Shown: positions 17,873-27,800 of the stretch, piece after piece
Layout of the letters: every line of letters starts with the position of its first letter
Position numbering within the stretch: position 1 is the first letter of the stretch
NCBI GenBank assembly: GCA_937919685.1
Contig: CALFOM010000119.1
Span: forward strand, 1 to 59,415
Source: an uncultured Phycisphaera sp.
GTDB lineage: Bacteria > Planctomycetota > Phycisphaerae > Phycisphaerales > SM1A02
Length of the DNA: 59,415 bases
Direction of reading: 5' to 3'
Translations under genes and position numbers: made by a program
The notes under the pieces: generated by a model
The model's database searches: none
What the model was told of the DNA's origin: nothing
What the model saw: only the letters and a program-made list of their open reading frames with translations

Positions 17873-20298
17873 CTCCCCGTGCCGACGGTCGCGAGTACTC
17901 CGCCCTCGTCGCGTTGATCCCGCTCCTCCCGCGCGCCCGGATAAGAGATTCGAGAGTGGTAGATCGCGCAGAGGCTCTTGATGATCGAGTCCTCGATCAC
18001 TCGCAGGTCCCGAAAAGTCAGGTTCGAATCGTTGAGTTGGCCGTCATCAAGGCGGCGTCGACTCATCTTTCTCACGAGCGATTCGATCCGACTCGGCGTC
18101 GGATCGTTCATAGCGCGAGTGGCGCTTTCGATGCCGTCGCAGAGCAGAAGGATCGCGGCCTCGCGGGTCTTTGGTTTCGGGCCGGGATAGCGAAACTCGA
18201 ATTCGTCGACGGCGCCGCCCTCGTCCGCGGCTTTTTCGCGTGCGGCGTGGAAGAAGTACTCGACGAGCGAGGTGCCGTGATGGCTTTCGATGAAGTGTCG
18301 GAGCACCTTCGGCAGGCCGTACTCTTGAGCGAGTTCGAGACCGTCCTTGACGTGGCCGATGATCACCAGAAGGCTCATCGCCGGGCTGAGTTTGTTGTGC
18401 TTGTTGTTGCCGCCGCCCTGGTTTTCGATGAAGTACTCGGGTTTGTTCAGTTTGCCGACGTCGTGATAAAGACCGCCGACGTAGACCAGACGGCTGTCGG
18501 CACCGATCGCTTCGGAGGCGTTCTCGGCGATCGAGGCGACGGCGAGCGAGTGGTTGTAAGTGCCTGGTGCCCGGGCCTGAAGTTCCCGAAGAAGGGGTTG
18601 TCGGGTGTCCCGAAGTTCTGCGAGGGTGAGTCCGGTCGTGATGCCAAAGAGCTTCTCGATGCTTGGCATGATCCCGAGCATGAAGAACCCGGCGAAGAGC
18701 GTGCCGGCTCCGGCAAAAGCGGCCTGCACCATGACTTGCATGGGAGCACCGGTGGCGTCGAGTGGAATGGCGGCGAGTCCCTGAGCGAGGAACACGACCA
18801 CGGTGGTGATCCCTGAAAGCACCGAGGCCCTGACGAATGTGCCGCGATTCGGAATCTCCTCAAGTTGGAACGCCAAACTTGAACTGACCGCAAGCAGGCC
18901 GATCGCATAGGTGGTGTAACCGCCGATCGCGACCGTGATCGCGACCGAACCGAGCAGGCCGGCGAAGATCGCGATCCGGCGGTCGTAGACCAGCGCCAAG
19001 GTGATGGCGAGAATGGAGATCGCGAGGGCCGCCCCGAAAGGCGTCAGTCGAGGGAACGCGACCGCGAAGAAGGTGCCGAGCGCCGTGCATCCGACGAGCA
19101 GGAGAAGCACCGCAGTCAGCCGTGCCGTGCTTCGCGCGATGCGGGGATAGAACGTGGTTCCATGTCCGGCCAGAAGGATGACCACGACCAGTGAGAGGAA
19201 CATCCAGCCAGCGATCCGACTCCAGGTCCCACGGATTCCGCCTTTCTCAAGTGCGTTGGCGAGCGCCAGCCCGCCAATCTCGATGCGTGACGAATCGAGT
19301 ACGTCCCCGCGTGCGTAGATGACCTCGCCGGCGGCGTGTTCGGTGAACACGTCTGCGACTCGGGCGGCGGCGGCGTTCGCGGCGAGCGTGGTGGCCGCCG
19401 GATCAAAGAGCACGGTCGGACCAGGGCGGTTGATGATCGCGGCGATGATGATCGCGGCGGCATCCGGAGGAAATCCGGAATAGCGGGCGAGTTTGATCAG
19501 CCGCTGACGAACGCCGGTGGTCATTCCATCCGGGACGAGTTCGATTGCCCGCAGCACCGTCACGGCAGTGGATCGATCCGGAACTTCAGAGGTGAGGGCC
19601 CCGCCGCCGGCCGGGGTCGATGTCGTCTCTTCATCTGAGGCATTTGCATCGTCCGCAGGAGCGGGATCGATCGCCGCGAGTTCGATCGGGGCAGGCGGGA
19701 GGACCTTCCGGGTCGACACGGTCGTGAATTTCTGAAACTCAAGCGTCTCCAGCAAAGGCTCGTTCTGCCAGAGGGCATCGACGAATTCGTCCACCGATTC
19801 ACGCCAGGTCGGCGACGGGCCATCGGGGGTCTGGTATCGCTGCAGCACGGAAAGGGACGCGTCGGTGAGTCCGAACTGGTCCTGCAGTCCTGGATCGACG
19901 TCGTCGAGGATCAGGGCAGAACGAACCGCGACCGGCAGCCCCATCAACTTCGCTCGAAGGTCGGCGAGGTAGGTCTGGTCGGCGTTGTAGAACCGTGGTG
20001 CCGCGCGGCGTGCCTCGTCTCGGCGTCGCTGAGTCTCCGCGTTATCAAGCACGCTGAAAGCGAGTGGATTCACGAGGCTGTTCGTGGCGACTTCGCCAGG
20101 CCAAACCCGGGGACGGGTCCGCGCCCAGGTGGTGACCAAGGTCAAGAGCATCGCGGTCGCCACGACGACGAGGATCCCATGAACGAAGAGCGGCTGCCGC
20201 GCGATCTCGCTGACGGTCGGCCCTTTGGGGCGGATCGCAGCCGAGATTCGGCTCCGTCGGGTCGAACGGGGTTTGAAAATGCGGGACAGGATTCCGAT
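17869..20298 (-). CDS. pgpH: 7TM-HD (PgpH/YqfF family) cyclic-di-AMP phosphodiesterase; start codon non-canonical (AUC proposed)
   Basis: The C-terminal HD domain has PGTYNHSLAVASIAENASEA, the metal motif GLYHDVGKLNKPEYF and HHGTSLVEYFFHAA. Seven or so membrane helices precede it, and the N-terminal extracellular 7TMR-HDED-like region starts near residue 75. The family hydrolyses c-di-AMP to pApA. The first usable GTG (20163) falls inside the first membrane helix (LFVHGILVVVVATAML), so translation must begin upstream. The frame is open to a stop at 20388-20386 but contains no ATG, GTG or TTG. An ATC at 20298-20296 lies 8 nt after AGAGGA and gives MGILSRIFKPRSTRRSRISA, a plausible basic tail before helix 1 (809 residues). 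Stop overlaps mutY. Confidence 0.85.
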   Translation of the reverse strand: MGILSRIFKPRSTRRSRISAAIRPKGPTVSEIARQPLFVHGILVVVATAMLLTLVTTWARTRPRVWPGEVATNSLVNPLAFSVLDNAETQRRRDEARRAAPRFYNADQTYLADLRAKLMGLPVAVRSALILDDVDPGLQDQFGLTDASLSVLQRYQTPDGPSPTWRESVDEFVDALWQNEPLLETLEFQKFTTVSTRKVLPPAPIELAAIDPAPADDANASDEETTSTPAGGGALTSEVPDRSTAVTVLRAIELVPDGMTTGVRQRLIKLARYSGFPPDAAAIIIAAIINRPGPTVLFDPAATTLAANAAAARVADVFTEHAAGEVIYARGDVLDSSRIEIGGLALANALEKGGIRGTWSRIAGWMFLSLVVVILLAGHGTTFYPRIARSTARLTAVLLLLVGCTALGTFFAVAFPRLTPFGAALAISILAITLALVYDRRIAIFAGLLGSVAITVAIGGYTTYAIGLLAVSSSLAFQLEEIPNRGTFVRASVLSGITTVVVFLAQGLAAIPLDATGAPMQVMVQAAFAGAGTLFAGFFMLGIMPSIEKLFGITTGLTLAELRDTRQPLLRELQARAPGTYNHSLAVASIAENASEAIGADSRLVYVGGLYHDVGKLNKPEYFIENQGGGNNKHNKLSPAMSLLVIIGHVKDGLELAQEYGLPKVLRHFIESHHGTSLVEYFFHAAREKAADEGGAVDEFEFRYPGPKPKTREAAILLLCDGIESATRAMNDPTPSRIESLVRKMSRRRLDDGQLNDSNLTFRDLRVIEDSIIKSLCAIYHSRISYPGAREERDQRDEGGVLATVGTGS

Positions 20299-20637
20299 TG
20301 CTGCAGTCCTCTTCTCGGTCGATCGAGGTGAAAGATCGGTCGGTTTTCGGCTCGGTCGGATTTTAGCGGAGGGGCGCGGTCGGAATCACCTTTTTGAGAA
20401 TGGTCTGTCCGCAGTCTCCATCACTTGATATCGACTGTTTCCGGAGCCGAAGCAGAGGCGATACGTCCTCTGGCACCCACCAGGCTCGAAATCACCCTGA
20501 ACTCTCCTCCAATTCAGATTATCGGACGACCTAGAGTCAGCGGTCGGCTGGGGGTTCAATGTTTCCCGTTCTGCGGTGAGACGGGTTCCGACGGCGTGGA
20601 CCTTCAGGGCCCGGGCATCGGAGTACCATCGCCGGTG
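20299..20637. other. 339-bp divergent intergenic region between pgpH and a lipoprotein gene
   Basis: It holds the presumed pgpH Shine-Dalgarno (AGAGGA on the minus strand, 20312-20307) and must contain divergent promoters. No convincing -35/-10 pair, RNA gene or terminator was recognised. An open frame on the minus strand (20386-20658) looks non-coding. Confidence 0.45.
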
Positions 20638-21531
20638 ATGCCCCAATCGACTCTTCAAAAACTGATTCTCCGTTCGGCCGCCGGTGGCGTCGTGGCATCC
20701 CTCGCCATGGCCAACGGTGGTTGCAGCAGCAATCGCCCGCCCGCGGCGGCCTCCAATCAGAGCTTCGCCGCATCGGGCGTGACCAGCGCCGCTGGGATCG
20801 ATGATCGGTGGGCTTCGGTTGTTCTCGATGATGCACAGCGGACTGAAGTCATGGACGCCCTTCGCGGCGCCGTGTTCGGCGAGACTGCGCCGCTTTGCGT
20901 CGCCGAGTTCGGCGTGCGTTTTGAGGATGTTCCCCGTGCAATCATGACCGCCGCTCCCACGGTCGAGATGGCACTGATGAAGCAGACCTTCATTCCCGCG
21001 GTCGCTTCGGTGACGTTCCTCGACCCCGGTGGTCAGGAGGCCGTGGCGAGCATCGATCTGCGCCGAATGACGGCACTTTCCAAAGTGGAATATCTGATTC
21101 CCGGTGATGACGTGGCGGAACCTGCTTCAAGGCTGCTTGATTCCATCAATGGTCTGCTCTGGTCGAACGACACCTTCTTCGCGGGATCCACCACGCATCG
21201 GAGGGAATCAGCTCGCGCGGAAGTGGAAGGTGTCCAGGCGGTGCGAATCCTCGAAGCCGCGGTCAAGAAGTCGGGCGGAACTCCTCTCTCTAGTAAATTC
21301 GAACCGGAGAAGTACCAGATCGAACTCATGATGCTCGATGATCAGCCTGCGCGGATCGAGGTTCGACGCGAGCCCGACCCCAAAGTCCTTTCCTGGAAGG
21401 CTTGGGCGGGAACCTTTCCCCTGCCTGAGAAGGCGTCGGCCCTTGGTACGGCGTTCGATGAGGCGCTGCGGGCATGGGGCCGAACGCCGTTGCCAGCAAA
21501 AGTTCGCGACGTCTCGACCGATCAGGAGTGA
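20638..21531 (+). CDS. Hypothetical lipoprotein
   Basis: 297 residues from ATG 20638, chosen because it begins a lipoprotein-type signal (MPQSTLQKLILRSAAGGVVA ... MANGGCSSNRP); the longer in-frame opening to 20425 is not protein-like. Behind the lipidation Cys is a Pro/Ala/Ser linker, then a mixed alpha/beta region with no recognised family signature. It contains VMDALRGAVFGETAPLC, SVTFLDPGGQEAVASIDLRR and a late tryptophan-rich segment. It is probably anchored at the envelope. It is convergent with gatA, with 37 bp between stops. No function is proposed. Confidence 0.6.
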   Translation: MPQSTLQKLILRSAAGGVVASLAMANGGCSSNRPPAAASNQSFAASGVTSAAGIDDRWASVVLDDAQRTEVMDALRGAVFGETAPLCVAEFGVRFEDVPRAIMTAAPTVEMALMKQTFIPAVASVTFLDPGGQEAVASIDLRRMTALSKVEYLIPGDDVAEPASRLLDSINGLLWSNDTFFAGSTTHRRESARAEVEGVQAVRILEAAVKKSGGTPLSSKFEPEKYQIELMMLDDQPARIEVRREPDPKVLSWKAWAGTFPLPEKASALGTAFDEALRAWGRTPLPAKVRDVSTDQE

Positions 21532-21568
21532 TCGGCAAGGCTCCAATCAGACGACGACGGTGACCGAG

Positions 21569-23059
21569 TCAGGCGGATCGGACCAGCGACTCGATGGTGG
21601 ACGCGATTCGAAGTAGGCTCGTCTCGTGGAATGCCGGTGCTTGAAGTTGCAGTCCAATCGGAAGAGCTTCGCCGTTTTCTTCGACCATGCCGCCGGGAAT
21701 AGAGATCGCTGGAATTCCGGCGATGTTCGCGTTGACGGTGTAGACGTCGTTGAGATACATCGAGATTGGTTCGAGTTTGGCGCCGATCTGGAACGCGGGA
21801 TGCGGCGACGTCGGGCCGAGAAGGACGTCGCATTTGGTAAAGGCGGCATCAAACTCTTGCTTGATCAGGCGTCGTACCTGAAGGGCTCGCTTGTAATAGG
21901 CGCCGTAGTATCCAGCGCTCAGAACGTAGGTGCCGAGCATGATTCGCCGCTGTACTTCCGGGCCGAATCCCTCGCTTCTGGTGCGGGCGTAGAGCTCTTC
22001 GAGGCCCTCTCCGGGGCGGGGATCAGCGCGATACCCGTAGCGGATGCCGTCGTATCTCGAGAGGTTGCTGCTCGCTTCCGCCGGTGCGATGACGTAGTAG
22101 GTCGAGATGCCGTAGTCGGTGAGAGGGAGATCAATGTCTATGATCGTCGCGCCGACGGCGCGAAGCGAATCAATGATCCGTTCAAGCCTCTCGGTAACCC
22201 CGGGATGATTCCGAGTCGTGTAGTGCTCGCGTGGAATCCCAACCCGTAAGGAAGCCGGATCGAAAGGGCCGTCCGCCATTGAAGGCTCGACGGGGAGATC
22301 GGAGGTGGTGGCGTCGTTCGAATCAACGCCCGCAAGCACTTCGTAGATCGCTGCGGCATCACGGACGCTTCGAGTGAGCGGTCCGATCTGGTCGAGACTG
22401 GAACCGAAGGCGACCAGCCCAAATCGCGAGATCCGCCCGTAGGTTGGCTTGAACCCGACGCAACCGCAGAAGGCGGCGGGCTGACGGATCGAACCACCGG
22501 TGTCGGAGCCGAGTGCGGCGTCAGCGATCCCTGCTGCGACCGCCACCGCACTTCCGCCGCTCGAGCCACCGGGAACGCGGTTAATCCCGTGGGGATTCCG
22601 CACCGGACCCCAGGCGCAGGTTTCTGTCGAGGAGCCCATTGCGAACTCGTCCATGTTGGTCTTGCCGATCAGGGTGGCGCCGGCGTCAAGGAGTCGGGTG
22701 ATCACGGTCGCGTCGAAGGGAGAGCGGTAGTTCTCGAGCATGCGAGAACCGCAGGTCGTGCGGCCTTCGGTCGTGCAGATATTGTCCTTCACTGCGATGA
22801 CGGATCCTGCCAGCGGGCCAGGGTCCTCACCCGCGGCGAGGCGAGCGTCGACCGATGCCGCGGTTGCTCGGGCGAAGTCGGTGAGGACTTCGTGAAACGC
22901 ATGAAGCGATGGATTGGTGGACTCGGCCGCGGTGAGCATCGACTCAAGTCGGAGGCTCGTGGTCGTCTTGCCGTCTCGAACGCTTTGGACCCTCGTGGTG
23001 AGGTCGTCGCCTGGATCGAAGAACGAACTGGAATTGGGGTCGGTGGAAGGTGTGGTCAT
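21569..23059 (-). CDS. gatA: Aspartyl/glutamyl-tRNA amidotransferase subunit A
   Basis: 496 residues from ATG 23059, which lies 19 bp after the gatC stop; an upstream in-frame extension reads back through gatC and is rejected. The amidase signature triad is present: Lys91 (GSVIAVKDNI), cis-Ser166 (PGGSSGGSAVA) and nucleophile Ser190 (GSDTGGSIRQPA), with the spacing of characterised GatA enzymes. GatA releases ammonia from glutamine for conversion of Glu-tRNAGln or Asp-tRNAAsn in the GatCAB complex. gatB is not in the window. Confidence 0.95.
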   Translation of the reverse strand: MTTPSTDPNSSSFFDPGDDLTTRVQSVRDGKTTTSLRLESMLTAAESTNPSLHAFHEVLTDFARATAASVDARLAAGEDPGPLAGSVIAVKDNICTTEGRTTCGSRMLENYRSPFDATVITRLLDAGATLIGKTNMDEFAMGSSTETCAWGPVRNPHGINRVPGGSSGGSAVAVAAGIADAALGSDTGGSIRQPAAFCGCVGFKPTYGRISRFGLVAFGSSLDQIGPLTRSVRDAAAIYEVLAGVDSNDATTSDLPVEPSMADGPFDPASLRVGIPREHYTTRNHPGVTERLERIIDSLRAVGATIIDIDLPLTDYGISTYYVIAPAEASSNLSRYDGIRYGYRADPRPGEGLEELYARTRSEGFGPEVQRRIMLGTYVLSAGYYGAYYKRALQVRRLIKQEFDAAFTKCDVLLGPTSPHPAFQIGAKLEPISMYLNDVYTVNANIAGIPAISIPGGMVEENGEALPIGLQLQAPAFHETSLLRIASTIESLVRSA

Positions 23060-23078
23060 CGGTTCGATTCGCGAGCGG

Positions 23079-23399
23079 TCAGGCTCCGCCCTCCCCGAGT
23101 ACCTTCGGAACGGCGATGAAGTGGCCTTCGGTCTTTGGTGCCATCGCCAGAAGGACATCTCGATCCAGTGATGGGCCGGGGACATCCTCCGCGAGGCGAT
23201 TCACCGTGTCTTGCGGCTTTGGCATCGGCTCCACACCCTCCACATCGAGGGTCTGAAGATTGGCCACGTGCTGGAGAATAGCCAGTAGGTCTCCCCTGGC
23301 GGAATCGAGCGCATCCGGGTCGAGGGCGAGTCGGGAAAGGGCTGCGACTTTGGCGACGTCTGCAAGAGTCGGAGCGGAATTCGAATCGGAACTTGTCAT
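23079..23399 (-). CDS. gatC: Aspartyl/glutamyl-tRNA amidotransferase subunit C
   Basis: 106 residues, standard for GatC. The N-terminal helical start (LADVAKVAALSRLALDPDAL) and the C-terminal block (NRLAEDVPGPSLDRDVLLAM, then APKTEGHFIAVPKVL) are typical. It wraps around the GatA-GatB interface and stabilises the amidotransferase. It directly precedes gatA on the same strand. The gene is divergent from the RND adaptor gene, with about 150 bp between starts. Confidence 0.94.
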   Translation of the reverse strand: MTSSDSNSAPTLADVAKVAALSRLALDPDALDSARGDLLAILQHVANLQTLDVEGVEPMPKPQDTVNRLAEDVPGPSLDRDVLLAMAPKTEGHFIAVPKVLGEGGA

Positions 23400-23555
23400 G
23401 CAGCGAAGAGTAACGCTCCACGGCGAACTCGGCGGTTGCGGGTACCATTCCGGGTCCGGCCTCGGGGACGATCATTTGTCGGGTATGGCGATTACACGCC
23501 GATGCCAACGGCCTGTTCCTTCGTCGTTGCTCCTTCTCCTCCCGGATTCGTCATC

Positions 23556-24872
23556 GTGACCCAGTTTCGCCGAGATGTCGCCGTTTCAGTCATCACCAGA
23601 GTCTTGGTGTGCGGAGTCGTGATCGCCACCGGAGTCGTGGTTGCGGTGGTCCTGACCAACTCGAGCCCGACTGCCGCTCGGGTGGAGGTCGGCGAACAGA
23701 CGGTCAAGGTGCGGGCGATCAAAGTTCCGCTGGAACCGGTGGTCCGGCAGTGGAGTGGATTCGGAACCGTTCGCGCCCTCAATTCGGCCACGGTTCCCGC
23801 CGAAGTCGTTTCCACGGTGGTGTCGATTCCGGACGGAATCGAGGTCGGCCTCCCGGTCTCGGTGGGGCAGGTGATCGCCCAGTTGCGAGATTACGACTAC
23901 GTCGAAGCCGCCTCGAGGATCACAGAACAACTTGCGGAGGTCGAGGCGGAGGTCGCTCGCCTCGATACCCAGGAACGGGTTCTCGTCGAACGTCGGAGCG
24001 TGGCGACTCGGGATCTCGAACTTTCGGAGGTGGACCTGCAGCGTGTGAAGGACGCCGCGGCCAAGGGTGCCGCGGTCGCCCGGGAGATCGATGCCGCGGA
24101 ACAGCGAAGACTGGTCGCCCGAGGTGCCTTGATCACACTCGAGGAGCTGCAGTCGCTGATGCCGGTGCGGAGAAAGTCGTCCACCGCGAAACGAGATGGT
24201 CTTCTCGCCACGCATCGTCTCGCCCTCGAGCAGGTCGAACGTTGCACTGTCACGGCGCCGATCGCCGGTCTCCTCTCGGAGGTCATGGCCGAGGTTGGCG
24301 AGCAGGTCGTGGTAGGAACTCCGGTGGCCCGCGTTGTCGATCCCGTCCGCCTCGAACTTCAGCTCCGGATTCCCGCATCGTGTCGCGGAAGAGTGAAGGT
24401 GGGCGATCGGGTCGTCGTCAATCGAACCGTGATCGCGGAGCCGATCGAAGCCGAAGTGACCCGGATCTCCCCGATCGACGATGCCGCAACAAGGACGATG
24501 ACGGTCTTCGTCGAAATCGATGGGGGATCGGATCGGATCGTGCCCGGGCTGTTCGTCAGTGGGACGGTCCATGAACAGGAGACGGTGTCCCGCAGCGTCG
24601 TGCCCAGACGATCGGTCCGACATCAACGCATTATGTTGATCGAAGACGGGCGGATCAGAAGCATTCAGGTCGAATCACTGTTTGGAATCGCGGGCGAACG
24701 ACCGAATTCCGGATTGAACGATCGGCAGTGGATGGTGCTGGCGAATCCACTTCCCGAAGGTGCATCGATCGTGGTCGATGGTTCGCGATTGCTTCCCGAC
24801 GGAATCGCGGTCCAGCCTCGGTACGTGAGTGATGATGATACCGACGACGATTCGGTTGGATCCCTGCCGTGA
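23556..24872 (+). CDS. RND efflux periplasmic adaptor (HlyD/MdtA-like membrane fusion protein)
   Basis: 438 residues from GTG 23556, chosen because it opens a basic N-tail and one membrane helix (VLVCGVVIATGVVVAVVLT). An ATG at 23502 is an alternative. The lipoyl half-motifs are SGFGTVRALNSATVPAEVVS and VERCTVTAPIAGLLSEVMAE. Between them is a heptad-rich coiled-coil hairpin (about 120-210). A beta-barrel (VRLELQLRIPASCRGRVKVG) and a membrane-proximal domain follow. The adaptor links the inner-membrane pump to an outer-membrane channel. Its stop overlaps the pump start (GTGA at 24869), so the two are coupled. The very acidic C-terminus (SDDDTDDDS) is unusual. Confidence 0.9.
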   Translation: MTQFRRDVAVSVITRVLVCGVVIATGVVVAVVLTNSSPTAARVEVGEQTVKVRAIKVPLEPVVRQWSGFGTVRALNSATVPAEVVSTVVSIPDGIEVGLPVSVGQVIAQLRDYDYVEAASRITEQLAEVEAEVARLDTQERVLVERRSVATRDLELSEVDLQRVKDAAAKGAAVAREIDAAEQRRLVARGALITLEELQSLMPVRRKSSTAKRDGLLATHRLALEQVERCTVTAPIAGLLSEVMAEVGEQVVVGTPVARVVDPVRLELQLRIPASCRGRVKVGDRVVVNRTVIAEPIEAEVTRISPIDDAATRTMTVFVEIDGGSDRIVPGLFVSGTVHEQETVSRSVVPRRSVRHQRIMLIEDGRIRSIQVESLFGIAGERPNSGLNDRQWMVLANPLPEGASIVVDGSRLLPDGIAVQPRYVSDDDTDDDSVGSLP

Positions 24873-27800
24873 GCCTTCCGTCCTTCGGCGCGCGACGCCC
24901 TGTTCCCGCGAACCTCTTGATGATGACGTTGATTCTCGGTGGGATTTACGCCGGCCTCTCGATGCGCCGAGAGTTCTTCCCGGAGATCGATCCGGAAGCC
25001 GCGAGGGTGGAACTCGTTTATCCAGGGGCGACTCCGAAGGAACTCGAGGAGTCGATGGCCCGCAAGGTCGAGGACGCCATCGGTACGGTTCAGGAAGTTC
25101 GACGGATGGAGTCCACGGTCAGCGAGGGTGCGGGCATCATTGTCGTGAAGTTCGAGGAAGGAACGGATGTCACGAAGGCGATCGCCGATGTCGAACGTTC
25201 CATCGAGCGACTTTCGGATCTTCCGAGTGATGCGGAGCGGATCCGGGTGGTGGAATTCGAACCGAATCTTCCGGTCATCATTCTTACGCTCTTCGGGGAC
25301 ATCGATGAGCGGGTCCTGAAGACCTCAATGCGATCGATGATCGACGATCTGGAATCGCTTCCGGGGATGGGGTCGCTGCAAATCTCGGGGTTGCGGGATT
25401 ATGAGATCAGGGTGGCAGTCGATCCCGATCGTCTGATCGAGAACGCACTTCCGGTGACCGCGGTCGCAGAGGCGATTCGGGCCTGGATGCTCGAACTCCC
25501 CAGCGGTGCGATCCGTGGCCCCGGTGGGAACGTCAACGTTCGGACCATGGGCGTGGAGGAACGGGCGGAGGCGATCGAGTCGATCGTGGTCCGCGCGGGC
25601 GGTGAGGGTGAGATGCTCCGGGTCGGTGATCTCGCGACGGTGCGCGACGGCTTCGCCGACGTCGAGGTGGAAGAGCTGTTCGAGGGGAAGCCGGCGACGA
25701 GCATGACGATCTTTAAGACGGGATCGCAGGATGCCGTTGCAATCGCCCGGATGGCCTACGCCTATGTCGCGGGAAGGCGAGGCGAGCCCTTCACCGGGCC
25801 GGTCTGGGCCCGTCCGATGGGAACTTCGGAATGGCAGGCCTATCAGCTCGGTCTTGATCGGCCGGAGCCACTCGCGGCCGGGCTGGTCGCCCACAACGAT
25901 CTCTCGCGGTTCATTCAGGGGCGGCTCGAGCTGCTCTCGCGGAACGCCGTCCAGGGCGCCGGGTTGGTCTTTCTGGCGCTGCTTCTGGCATTGAATCTCC
26001 GGGTCGCGTTCTGGGTCATGGTGGGCCTGTTCACCGCGATCTGCGGAACCCTTCTGGCCATGACGGCCCTCGGCGTCACCTTGAACCTGCTCACCATGTT
26101 CGGTCTTCTGGTGACGCTTGGGATGCTTACCGACGACGCGATCGTGGTGAGCGAAAACATCACCGCGCGGGGGGGTCTGGGCGAAAGTCCGGTCGATGCC
26201 GCGACTCGTGGAGGGAATCAGGTCTTCTGGCCAGTGGTCGGAACCGTTCTCACCACGATCGTCGCGTTTCTTCCATTGACCTTCATCAGTGGAAGCATCG
26301 GAAAACTACTCGGCGCCCTTCCGATGGTGGTCTTCTGCGCCCTTTCGATCAGCCTTGTCGAATCGATGTTGATTCTTCCATCGCACATGGTCCACGCGCT
26401 CAAGGGCATGGTTCAGAGTCGTGGTACCGGCATCTTCGGTGTCGCGGATCGATTCGCGGAGTGGCGGGACCGAAACGTGGTGGAACCGGCCACGAGGTTC
26501 TACGGTCGCATCGCATCCAAGAGCGTCAAGTACCGGTGGATCGCCGCCTCGATCGCCCTCTGTCTGCTGGCGATCTCGATCGGGATGTATACCGGCGGAC
26601 GGGTTCCGTTCGTCTTCCTGCCGACCGAGGACACCGAGAACGTGGTGGTCGACCTCAAGATGCCGACGGGGACGGAGCTTGCGGCGACCAAACGAATCGC
26701 CTTGAGGATCGAAGCCGCGGCCCGCTCGCAGCCGGAAGTGGAGTTCACCAGCCTCGCATTGGGACGGAGTTTCGATCTCAATACCGGCTTGGCCAATCCT
26801 GGGTCGAGTTCGATCGCGCAGATTTTCTTTGAGCTCTCGCCGATCGAAAGACGAGACCGACCGAGCGCCGAGATCATTGACTCGATCCGGAAGGCGGCAG
26901 GGGATCTCACCGAAGCGGACCAGATCTTCTGGCGGGAGATTGACGGGGGTCCTGGTGGGCCGGACATCACCTTCGAGGTTTCCGGCAACGACCGGGTCGA
27001 GATCGATGCTGCAGTCGAGAAGGTTCAGGCGCTGCTCGCCACCTATGAAGGCGTCTACGGCATCTCTGACGACGACGAAGTTGCCCAGCGTGAGCTCCGC
27101 ATCAAGTTGCTCCCAGGTGCGGCGTCGCTCGGCATCACGGTGGCCGAAGTGGCGCAGCAGGTGCGGGGCGCCGTATACGGCATCGACGCCCACGTCTTCA
27201 GCGAGACTCGAGAAGACATCGACGTGCGGGTCTCTTTCGACGCGGAATTCCGGAGAGATCTCGGAGGCGTCGAGCAGATGTGGATCACGACGCGGGACGG
27301 TCGGTCGATCCCGCTCGCGGAGATCGCGAGGATCGAGGAGTCCGAAGGTCGAGCGACCATCCGGCGAATCGATCGACGGCGAGCAGTCTCGGTCACCGCG
27401 GATGTCGACGCCCTCACGAACCCGGAGCAGGTCGTCGCGTCGATGACTCCGGCCCTGGAAGCGATCCGACTCGAACATCGCGGCACCTCGATCGACAGTG
27501 GCGGTCGACAGCAGGATGTCATCGATGCTTTCGCGTCGCTCCCAATCGCCATGTTGGCGGCGTGCTTGATGATCTACGTCATCCTCGCATGGCTGTTTGC
27601 AAGTTACATCCAGCCCTTCGCGGTAATGCTTGCGATCCCCTTCGCTTTGATCGGCGTGATCTGGGGGCACTGGCTGCTGGGATTCGAACTCACCTTCCTG
27701 AGCCTGATCGGCGTCGTCGCGCTCGCGGGCATCGTGGTGAACAACTCGCTCATTCTCGTTGAGTTTCTCAACAAGAACATCGAAGCGGGGCTTCCGCTCT

